Source: Cohaesibacteraceae bacterium (GTDB taxonomy: Bacteria; Pseudomonadota; Alphaproteobacteria; Rhizobiales; Cohaesibacteraceae). Taken from it: a stretch of 12,385 bases of DNA. The first letter of the stretch is position 1; every line of letters begins with the position of its first letter. The DNA lies in assembly GCA_016764535.1 (NCBI GenBank), contig JAESRR010000019.1, forward strand, positions 7,717 to 20,101, in the 5' to 3' direction. The notes below the pieces were generated by a model, which was given only the letters and a program-made list of their open reading frames with translations, did not search any database and was not told where the DNA came from. Positions 7,212 to 12,385 of this stretch are shown here, piece after piece. The position numbers were made by a program, and so were the translations under genes.

Positions 7212-7296
7212 GCCGTATCCTGTGAGACGTTGGTGTACACAGCGAACAGGAAAAAAGTAAAGTTGTTGGCACACTCCGAAATTCATCTCCCACCGG

Positions 7297-7453
7297 GTCG
7301 TCCTGAATTTATTTCAGGACCCATAGTGATGCCCTTCAAACACTCTCGAATTTGGTTTGAATTTAGGGGCATGTGTCGGATGAATGAGATCTTCCTGGTC
7401 CGCGGTGCTCGCCGCTAGTCTGAGCTATGGATGCTGATCTGCATCAGCATGAC
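7297..7453 (+). repeat. Array unit 1 element
   Basis: Both hairpins are intact: left 7300-7320 (8-bp stem) and right 7431-7450 (8-bp stem). The core carries the variant ACTCTCGAATTTGG, which is shared with unit 6. Confidence 0.85.
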
Positions 7454-7544
7454 ACAGCGGGTGGAACGGGCGTGAGTGGTTGTCAAAGTCGCCGGATGTT
7501 GGTTCCAGTGATGATATAGATTTCTGAAATTCTACCCTCACTGT

Positions 7545-7699
7545 GTCACATTGAATTTATTTCAGGACACATAATGATGCCTTTCAAACACAATCGGAGT
7601 TGGTTTGAATTGCGGTATGTGTTGGATGAATGGCTATTTCCTGGTCCGCTGTGCTCGCCGCTACTCCGAGCTATGGATGCTGATCTTCATCAGCATGAC
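7545..7699 (+). repeat. Array unit 2 element
   Basis: The left end is the variant TGTGTCACATTGAA, which weakens the left stem. The right hairpin has CTTC in place of CTGC in its loop. The core variant ACACAATCGG is shared with unit 7. Confidence 0.85.
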
Positions 7700-7789
7700 A
7701 GTGTGGGTGGAACGGGCGTGAGTGGTATCAAAGTCGCCGGATACTGGTTCCAGGATTGTTGTAGATTTCTGAAATACATCTCCCTCCGG

Positions 7790-7944
7790 GTCGTCCTGAA
7801 TTCATTTCAGGACCCATAGTGATGCCCTTCAGACCCCACCGGGTTTGGTTTGGATTGCGGAATGTGTTGGAGAAGTGAGGTCTATCTGTTCCGCTGTGCA
7901 CGCCGCTATTCCGGGCTATGGATGCTGATCTGCATCAGCATGAC
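7790..7944 (+). repeat. Array unit 3 element
   Basis: Both hairpins are intact, with TTCAT in the left loop. The core variant CCCCACCGGGTTTGG is shared with unit 4. Confidence 0.85.
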
Positions 7945-8036
7945 ACCGTGGGTGGAACGGGCGTGAGTGGAAATCAAAGGTACAGGATATTGGTTCCAGC
8001 GTTGATATAGATCTTCTGAATTTCGACATTCTCCAG

Positions 8037-8191
8037 GTCGTCCTGAATTTATTTCAGGACCCATAGTGATGCCCTTCAGTCCCCACCGGGTTTGCTTCGA
8101 ATTGGGGTATGTGTCGGATGAATGAGATCTTCCTGTTCCGCTGTGTTGGCCTCTACCCAGAGCTATGGATGCTGATCTGCATCAGCATGAC
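8037..8191 (+). repeat. Array unit 4 element
   Basis: Both hairpins are intact. The core is most like unit 3. The linker after it (GCGTTTGTTTTGTTGTCCGA) is shared with unit 5. Confidence 0.85.
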
Positions 8192-8282
8192 ACCGTGGGT
8201 GGAATGGGCGTGAGTGGGCATCAAAGGAACTGGATACTGGTTCCAGCGTTTGTTTTGTTGTCCGAAAATCGCCTCCCTCTGT

Positions 8283-8437
8283 GTCACACTGAATTTATTT
8301 CAGGACCCATAGTGATTCCGTTCAGACACCGCCGGGTTTGGTTTGGATCGGGGTATGTGTTGGATGAATGGATATTACTAGTTCTGCCGTGCTAGCCGTT
8401 ACTCTGAGCTATGGATGCTGATCTGCATCAGCATGAC
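8283..8437 (+). repeat. Array unit 5 element
   Basis: The left end is the TGTGTCACACTGAA type as in unit 2, and the right hairpin is intact. The core has ACACCGCCGGGTTTGG. Confidence 0.85.
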
Positions 8438-8528
8438 ACCGAGGGTGGAACGGGCGTGGGCGGGTATCAAAGTCGCCGGATACTGGTTCCGGCGTTTGTT
8501 TTGTTGTCCGAAATTCTACCCTCACTGT

Positions 8529-8652
8529 GTCCTTAGTAATGCCCTGCAAACACTCTCGAATTTGGTTCGGATTGGGGTAAGTGTCGGACGAATGGATATT
8601 ATCTGTTCCGCTGGGCTGGCTGCTATTCAGAGCTATGGATGCTGATCTGCAT
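8529..8652 (+). repeat. Array unit 6 element, both hairpins deleted
   Basis: The left end jumps from GTGTCC to TTAGTAATG, losing about 22 bp that include the left hairpin. The right end reads GATGCTGATCTGCAT directly into TGTGGGTGG, losing the second arm of the right hairpin. Core and linker are otherwise normal. Confidence 0.85.
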
Positions 8653-8741
8653 TGTGGGTGGAACGGGCGTGTGGGGTTGTCAAAGTCGCCGGATACTGGT
8701 TCCAGGATTGTTGTAGATTTCTGAAATGCATCTCCCTCCGG

Positions 8742-8896
8742 GTCGTCCTGAATTCATTTCAGTGTCCATCGTGATGCCTTTCAAACACAATCGGATTTGG
8801 TTTGAATTGGCGTATGTTTCAGATGAATGGATATTACCTGCTCCGCTGCGCTAGCCGTTACTCTGAGCTATGGATGCTGATCTGCATCAGCATGAC
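8742..8896 (+). repeat. Array unit 7 element (last)
   Basis: The left hairpin has a decayed second arm (TTCAGTGTCC). The right hairpin is intact. The linker after it breaks off within about 10 bp (GTGGGAGGAAG), shortly before the stop codon of the minus-strand gene at 8931. Confidence 0.85.
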
Positions 8897-8930
8897 ACGG
8901 TGGGAGGAAGAAGCGGTGTTCAATCCGCAA

Positions 8931-9821
8931 TCAACCTGCCTTTGACGAGCCTTCTCCGCCCTTCCGATAAACATCAAAATCGATATCATCCAGCTCCAGC
9001 GTGCGCAGCATGGTGCCCAGACCAAAGATAACCAGTAGCTGGAAAAAGATGCTGAAGATCACCGGTTGCAGGAATGCAATATCGAGCAGCTTCACCAGAT
9101 TATCAAGAAACAGAAAAACACTCATGCCAATGGACGCGACAAAGTAGATGCGGATTTGCGTGCGGGCATGTTTGAAGCGGTCTGCGGTTTTTTGCCATGG
9201 ATCGAGTTTTGGGCCGCGCATGAAAAACCGGACCATGAAAATAAAGAACCCATTGGTCAGAACGACCGCAAAAATAGAGGTGGCTGCACTCATGGGACGA
9301 TGGTTGAGGATCAGGTCTGTGTATATGAAGAAGCTGATACAGATCAGTGTGAATATCAGCGCCATCCATATCATTGGACGAGGCGCATAATCGCTCAGAT
9401 GCCTTGGAGTGAGAGAGGCACTGCGTTGTGACTGCGATCGGGCCTGACGCATTTTGCGAAAATGGCGAAACGTCGATAATTCCAGTAGCAACTGCGGTGC
9501 GGCCTGCACGAAGAAAAAAATGGTCACAAGTAATTCTTCGCCATTGCCGGATGGCTTGTAACCAGCTTGCAGGGCATAGAGCAGAATGCAAATGCCGATC
9601 CCGGCTGTCATGCCGTTTATCAGTGCAAAATAAAACAGTGTCCGTGCACCTTGAAATCCCGCCAGTTTGTCAAATGGTGCCGGGTAGAATTTGGGATGGG
9701 TCTGCGGCGGGTATTTACGCAACACAGTTGAAATTCTGGCATGGATTTGCGCCGGATAATAAACCGACATAACAAATATCTGACACAGGAATACGCAATA
9801 AAATAGAACTGTGACTGACAT
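8931..9821 (-). CDS. Seven-TM integral membrane protein, GntR-linked, unknown function
   Basis: The 296-residue protein has seven predicted hydrophobic segments (about residues 4-22, 62-85, 97-115, 150-168, 180-199, 224-242, 250-271). A basic cytoplasmic-like loop lies at about 120-148, and an acidic tail ELDDIDFDVY precedes the C-terminus. A Pro/Tyr-rich loop (YPPQTHPKFYPAP, 37-49) after TM1 is its most distinctive feature. I do not recognise a named family, but I recall similar proteins next to short GntR regulators in other proteobacteria. The gene starts 1 nt after the GntR stop (TGACATG), with GGGAG 6 nt before its ATG, so the two are translationally coupled. It has no ATPase partner here, unlike the ABC transporters usual for YtrA-type regulators. 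It probably responds to, or removes, a membrane-active signal, but that is inference from the partner alone. Confidence 0.85.
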   Translation of the reverse strand: MSVTVLFYCVFLCQIFVMSVYYPAQIHARISTVLRKYPPQTHPKFYPAPFDKLAGFQGARTLFYFALINGMTAGIGICILLYALQAGYKPSGNGEELLVTIFFFVQAAPQLLLELSTFRHFRKMRQARSQSQRSASLTPRHLSDYAPRPMIWMALIFTLICISFFIYTDLILNHRPMSAATSIFAVVLTNGFFIFMVRFFMRGPKLDPWQKTADRFKHARTQIRIYFVASIGMSVFLFLDNLVKLLDIAFLQPVIFSIFFQLLVIFGLGTMLRTLELDDIDFDVYRKGGEGSSKAG

Positions 9822-9822
9822 G

Positions 9823-10206
9823 TCATGCTCCCTTTTTGTTGTTCATGACATTGGAAAAAGCGATGCGGATCTCGGAGTCTGTCGCCCCATCTGCTCGACA
9901 GGCAATGATTGTTGCTTCCAGCTTGCCGGTGATGATGGCATCAAGATCAATGGTGCAATTGGCCTGGGCATCCGGGTGCACAAATGTGCCGCGATACCCC
10001 CGTGTCTGGATGATGCTGTCCCGTTCCAGCTGGCGATAGGCCTTGGCCACGGTTTTGGCATTGATATCCAGATCATTGGCCAGTTGGCGTATTGACGGAA
10101 GTGCATTGCCCGGGGCAAGAGCGCTGGAACCAACAGCGTGTTTTATCTGTGAGACCAGCTGTGCAAACAACGGCATCGGATCGTCAATATCAATCGCAAT
10201 TTCCAC
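9823..10206 (-). CDS. Short GntR-family transcriptional repressor, YtrA/YhcF type
   Basis: The 127-residue protein has an N-terminal winged helix-turn-helix (about residues 11-76) with the family signature PSIRQLANDLDINAKTVAKA and the wing TRGYRGTFV at 68-76. Only about 50 residues follow, forming a short helical dimerisation tail as in YtrA/YhcF-type members, which lack the large ligand domains of other GntR classes. Such proteins usually repress their own operon, typically with transport or membrane-protein genes. The start is GTG at 10204-10206, with AGAAGG (plus-strand 10216-10221) 9 nt upstream. A 44-bp inverted repeat overlaps its promoter, supporting autorepression. The membrane-protein gene follows after 1 nt. 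The inducing signal is unknown. Confidence 0.92.
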   Translation of the reverse strand: MEIAIDIDDPMPLFAQLVSQIKHAVGSSALAPGNALPSIRQLANDLDINAKTVAKAYRQLERDSIIQTRGYRGTFVHPDAQANCTIDLDAIITGKLEATIIACRADGATDSEIRIAFSNVMNNKKGA

Positions 10207-10228
10207 TATGTCCGGCCTTCTGTATCAA

Positions 10229-10272
10229 TTGACCCATATGTGCCATGTATATGAAGGGTACATCTGGGTCAA
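10229..10272. promoter_or_regulatory. Inverted-repeat operator of the GntR operon
   Basis: The left arm TTGACCCATATGT (10229-10241) and right arm ACATCTGGGTCAA (10260-10272) are reverse complements at 12 of 13 positions, around an 18-bp spacer. The two outermost 8-bp blocks, TTGACCCA and TGGGTCAA, match perfectly. Its position over the promoter fits an autorepressor site for the adjacent GntR protein. Confidence 0.7.
10246..10272 (-). promoter_or_regulatory. Promoter of the GntR/membrane-protein operon
   Basis: On the minus strand TTGACC (10267-10272) is followed after 15 bp by TATACA (10246-10251). The -35 lies inside the right operator arm and the -10 in the operator spacer, so repressor binding would block polymerase. 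The 15-bp spacing is short. Confidence 0.45.
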
Positions 10273-10357
10273 TAAGTATTTCCAGGTACGATCATCTGAT
10301 TGATAATTTTGGACAATGGTATACAATCTGAATTGCTAGCAAATACAGGACGCCGGG

Positions 10358-10417
10358 ACCCTCAGGGTAACTGGTCAGGGTGGCCGGGCATAAATTATGC
10401 CCACCAATTGTCCGGCC
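10358..10417. repeat. Cluster of palindromes between kinase and GntR genes
   Basis: ACCCT-C-AGGGT (10358-10368) is followed by GGGCATAA-A-TTATGCCC (10386-10402, perfect 8-bp arms). GGCCGG (10382-10387) and CCGGCC (10412-10417) can pair around the latter. No T-tract follows on either strand, so these do not look like classical intrinsic terminators. They lie downstream of the kinase gene at 10488 and upstream of the GntR promoter, and could still form an mRNA 3' end structure or a protein site. Confidence 0.5.
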
Positions 10418-10487
10418 CCATTCCTGTTTTGCAGCTTATCCAATCACTTCTATTGCAATCGCCTGAAAATTTGTACGCGCAAGTTGT

Positions 10488-11702
10488 TCAACCGAATGGT
10501 GCATTGCTTTCATTCATCACAATCGCTGCAGTGCGTTGTAACCAGTCCTGTGGGTCACCCCTGTGATATGGCTGTTCACTATCTTCAATATTATCGAGAA
10601 AATGTTGATAGAGACAGGCCTGTCGCGCAGCAGCAATCGGGGCGATGAGCAATGCCGCCTGTACGGGATTTGACCCGGGAACGGCCTGCTGCCAGCGATC
10701 AAACCAGTGTGCTTCCAGCGTATTTAAATCCGTGATTTCCATGTGTGCCATGAAGGCTGGCATATCGATCAGCGGGTGACCAAGCAGGGCATCCGCGAAA
10801 TCCAGCAAAACGAGATTGTCGGCGGCACCTCGCAAATTACCTGGATGAAAATCTCCATGCACCAATGTATCGGGGAGACCGCAGGCCTCCAGCGCTTCAA
10901 ACCGTTGATCAAGGGTATGTACAAAACGTGCAAGGGGAGCGGCTGTCTGTACCGGCAATTGCGGCGCGATCCGTTCGATCAGTGTGTGGATGTGATTGAT
11001 GGCGGCATCCTTGCGCCAGTCCGGCAAACCGAGTGCGAGCAGCTTTCCGGTTTGTGAGATTTGTGATGTCTGCAAATTGACCAACAGATCAATCATTCGG
11101 CGTGCTTCCTGCGGCCCGGCATCATATCGATCTGTCCCGGGTATGGCGCGGGTTAACATCCGTTGGCCGTCGATAGCAATTAGCCCGGGGACAGGTGCTG
11201 GCGCGAGATGCTCGAGCAAGCTGCCTTCGGGAGCCGCGAATTTCGGCACGACCTTGAGCCAGGCATCACCTTCATTGGTCGGAAACCTCCAGATACTGGA
11301 AAGGTTCCAGCTGCGCATTTGTTGCGGCGGATCAATTAATTCCTGACCCTGGATTTTTAGCTGCGCATGTGCCCAGGCAAGATCCCGTGCGGGGCCGCCG
11401 GGCTTTGCATACGGCAATCGATGTGGATCATCTTCCAGCAGCATGTCACACGGATCGCAAGGGAAAGCCTCCGGTACTTCGGCGAGATAGGTGACGCCGC
11501 CGCCATGCGGGGTTGGGTCTTGGGTTTCAAGCAGCCGAAGGATTGTCACGGCAATATTGTCGCGGGCGCGGATGGCTGCAACGACCGGGGCGACTTCCTG
11601 CCACCATGGTAATTCAATTTTGATGGGAGGGAGTTTTCCGAACACGTACCCATCGGGCGTACATAAAACAAGGCGAACAATACGTGGCTGAAAATCTGTC
11701 AT
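10488..11702 (-). CDS. Aminoglycoside-phosphotransferase-fold kinase with extra N-terminal region
   Basis: This 404-residue cytoplasmic enzyme has a C-terminal APH/choline-kinase-type domain. The catalytic loop is HGDFHPGN (282-289), with D284 the likely base and N289 metal-binding. The metal-binding DFG-equivalent is LLDFAD with D301, and the ATP lysine is probably K150 (AWLKVVPK). The family phosphorylates hydroxyls on antibiotics, sugars, choline and other small molecules, and most uncharacterised members are not resistance enzymes. The first 100 or so residues (RLVLCTPDGYVFG, then PWWQEVAPVVAAI and PHGGGVTYLAEV) form an additional alpha/beta region. It is vaguely Nudix-like but lacks the Nudix catalytic box. 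I loosely recall a similar layout in actinobacterial phosphotransferases, so transfer is possible. Substrate unknown. No strong ribosome site precedes the ATG. It stands alone, separated from the GntR operon by about 280 bp. Confidence 0.85.
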   Translation of the reverse strand: MTDFQPRIVRLVLCTPDGYVFGKLPPIKIELPWWQEVAPVVAAIRARDNIAVTILRLLETQDPTPHGGGVTYLAEVPEAFPCDPCDMLLEDDPHRLPYAKPGGPARDLAWAHAQLKIQGQELIDPPQQMRSWNLSSIWRFPTNEGDAWLKVVPKFAAPEGSLLEHLAPAPVPGLIAIDGQRMLTRAIPGTDRYDAGPQEARRMIDLLVNLQTSQISQTGKLLALGLPDWRKDAAINHIHTLIERIAPQLPVQTAAPLARFVHTLDQRFEALEACGLPDTLVHGDFHPGNLRGAADNLVLLDFADALLGHPLIDMPAFMAHMEITDLNTLEAHWFDRWQQAVPGSNPVQAALLIAPIAAARQACLYQHFLDNIEDSEQPYHRGDPQDWLQRTAAIVMNESNAPFG

Positions 11703-12143
11703 GCCGTCTGGTGGCTATAATCCACGCTGCTGTAAACCACCGATAGATTTTTGGTTATGGTTTTGTTCAGAGTGTTGCTTATTGGTTGGAAAATTTGTGG
11801 TGGCTGGAAACAGCTGTTCTGTGAGGTTGATTTGAAAATTGAGGTGAATGAATGGTTAATATTGTAAAGTTTATGAAGTGCGATTATTGCAAAGGAATAT
11901 TTTCTAACGGTGTTAGATTGTTGGTGCGAAGGATATCATTACGATCTATTCGTGTTCTGATTTTCGGAACATAGAAGGTCGTGAACGGTGATCAAATCGA
12001 GAAAGTCATAGGTTGATAAAGAGCGCCTGCTATCCGATTTGAGCAACAAACCTTGTTTTAAAATTAGCACAAAAACTGGTCTGTAACTGTTAGTTCAGCT
12101 TTACGGTCTGATTCAGTGTCACACCTGATTTAACTATTTTGGA
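11703..12143. other. AT-rich stretch without a convincing gene
   Basis: About 440 bp between the kinase start and the partial gene at the window edge. It is visibly more AT-rich than the flanking genes. The only candidate is a 40-codon frame at 11852-11974. A small perfect inverted repeat, TCTAAC-GGT-GTTAGA (11903-11917), lies inside it. Promoters for the minus-strand kinase should be here, but no clear -35/-10 pair was found. Confidence 0.5.
11852..11974 (+). CDS. Possible 40-residue basic protein with a CxxC
   Basis: The frame starts at an ATG with GAGGTG 5 nt upstream and ends at TAG. The product would be basic, with a single CDYC motif (residues 10-13) and an Arg-rich second half (LLVRRISLRSIRVLIF). 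One CxxC alone is half a zinc site. No homologue is recognised, and the frame is short enough to occur by chance. Confidence 0.2.
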   Translation: MVNIVKFMKCDYCKGIFSNGVRLLVRRISLRSIRVLIFGT

Positions 12144-12385
12144 TCATATGAGACAACCACTGTAATCACCACCGAAGAAAGGACCACCGGTATATTGGCC
12201 AAACTGATCTACCAGCGCTTCTGTTAAGATACCGGACCCACCCAGACTTAATGCCAGAAATAGAAATAGGTAGGCCTTCCAGTTGGATGCAGTCACGGAT
12301 ATCCAGGGAGTATTCTTCATTCTGTCATCCAGACTCAAAACAGTCTCATCGGTGCTTTGATGATCGATGTCTTGTGAATCTTCAT
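12144..12385 (-). CDS. C-terminal part of a small membrane protein (cut by window edge)
   Basis: A minus-strand frame stays open from the window end to a TGA at 12144-12146, giving at least 80 residues. The visible part has an acidic, polar N-terminal segment (EDSQDIDHQSTDE, LSLDDRMKN). One hydrophobic segment follows (WKAYLFLFLALSLGGSGIL), then a Gly/Phe-rich tail ending GGPFFGGDYSGCLI. An internal TTG at 12336-12338 is possible as a start, but the open frame reaching the edge makes a longer protein more likely. No family is recognised. It could be the tail of a larger membrane protein or a one-TM small protein. Confidence 0.45.
   Translation of the reverse strand, partial: EDSQDIDHQSTDETVLSLDDRMKNTPWISVTASNWKAYLFLFLALSLGGSGILTEALVDQFGQYTGGPFFGGDYSGCLI

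Larger units (their letters stand above)
7290..8905. repeat. Tandem array of seven ~246-bp units with hairpin-bearing inverted ends
   Basis: This gene-free stretch fills the gap between two convergent operons. Seven head-to-tail units start at 7297, 7545, 7790, 8037, 8283, 8529 and 8742. Most periods are 245-248 bp. Each unit has a left end with hairpin GTCCTGAA-TTTAT-TTCAGGAC, a variable core of about 95 bp, and a right end with hairpin ATGCTGAT-CTGC-ATCAGCAT. The two ends are diverged inverted repeats of each other (GTC.T.CTGA...TCAG.A..CCATAG). A linker of about 90 bp follows, with GTGGAACGGGCGTG near its start and CTGGTTCCAG later, giving a further TGGAAC/GTTCCA inverted pair. The ends resemble palindromic dispersed elements I recall from alphaproteobacteria, so it may be a MITE-like family amplified in tandem. 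No transposase is nearby. Open frames here repeat the same peptide shadows and are not genes. A partial linker precedes the first unit from about 7275. Confidence 0.9.

Noticed and set aside
7230..8645. Short plus-strand open frames in the array (7230-7418, 7574-7819, 8165-8395, 8415-8645)
   Set aside because: They encode the same repeated peptide fragments (for example MDADLHQHD, EFISGP) in changing frames, as expected from translating a DNA repeat. None has a convincing ribosome site.
7290..8905. CRISPR array
   Set aside because: The period is about 246 bp, the 'spacers' are themselves repeated, and no cas genes are present.
8913..8928. Possible terminator for the minus-strand operon (GCGG-loop-CCGC followed by TTCTTCC)
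   Set aside because: The stem is only 4 bp and the tract is not a true T-run, so it is too weak to annotate.
9066..9772. Plus-strand frames opposite the 7-TM gene
   Set aside because: The minus-strand frame has clear membrane segments and operon coupling. The opposite frames are shadows rich in charged residues.
10300..10566. Plus-strand 88-codon frame between the GntR promoter and the kinase
   Set aside because: It overlaps the kinase 3' end antisense, spans the palindrome cluster, and has no ribosome site or family signature.

Overview
The window looks like chromosomal DNA from a Gram-negative alphaproteobacterium, probably a free-living or marine one. This is inferred from the envelope genes (an RND permease, a periplasmic LolA-fold protein and an outer-membrane barrel), from the style of the regulators, and from the gene-free array. 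The array is built of hairpin-ended units resembling palindromic elements that I recall from many alphaproteobacterial genomes. Genus cannot be fixed from the sequence. There are no rRNA or tRNA genes, transposases or CRISPR arrays.

Left part (about 1-1750, + strand): three paralogous stand-alone response regulators of the Rcp1/CheY type lie in a row, with no histidine kinase in view. The first and third are intact and about 65% identical. The middle one has lost exactly 43 codons from the receiver core, plus the conserved lysine, and is probably dead. The deletion ends coincide with a 10-bp direct repeat that is still present in the third copy.

Centre left (1848-7211, + strand): an HxlR-family winged-helix regulator with a CxC near its N-terminus is followed by a 371-bp gap. 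The gap holds a strong promoter-like sequence (TTGACT-16-TATACT) and two copies of an inverted-repeat motif (ACTTGCAAAAA-CAAGC). Downstream is a compact three-gene operon: an RND/MMPL permease, a secreted LolA-like protein of the 'outer membrane lipoprotein-sorting' type, and an outer-membrane beta-barrel. Together they could form a route for a lipid or other hydrophobic molecule across the envelope, possibly controlled by the HxlR protein. The operon closes at a textbook terminator with a cUUCGg loop.

Centre right (about 7290-8905): the gap between two convergent operons holds a head-to-tail array of seven units of about 246 bp. Each unit is a MITE-like element of about 155 bp with hairpin-bearing terminal inverted repeats, plus a linker of about 90 bp. 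One unit has lost both hairpins, and the sequence variants are shuffled among units. The short reading frames here are by-products of the repeat.

Right part (8931-12385, - strand): a 7-TM membrane protein is co-transcribed with a short YtrA-type GntR repressor, whose promoter lies within a 44-bp inverted-repeat operator. Upstream of that operon is an aminoglycoside-phosphotransferase-fold kinase with an extra N-terminal region. A 440-bp AT-rich stretch with no convincing gene follows, and then the 3' end of a small membrane protein cut by the window edge.
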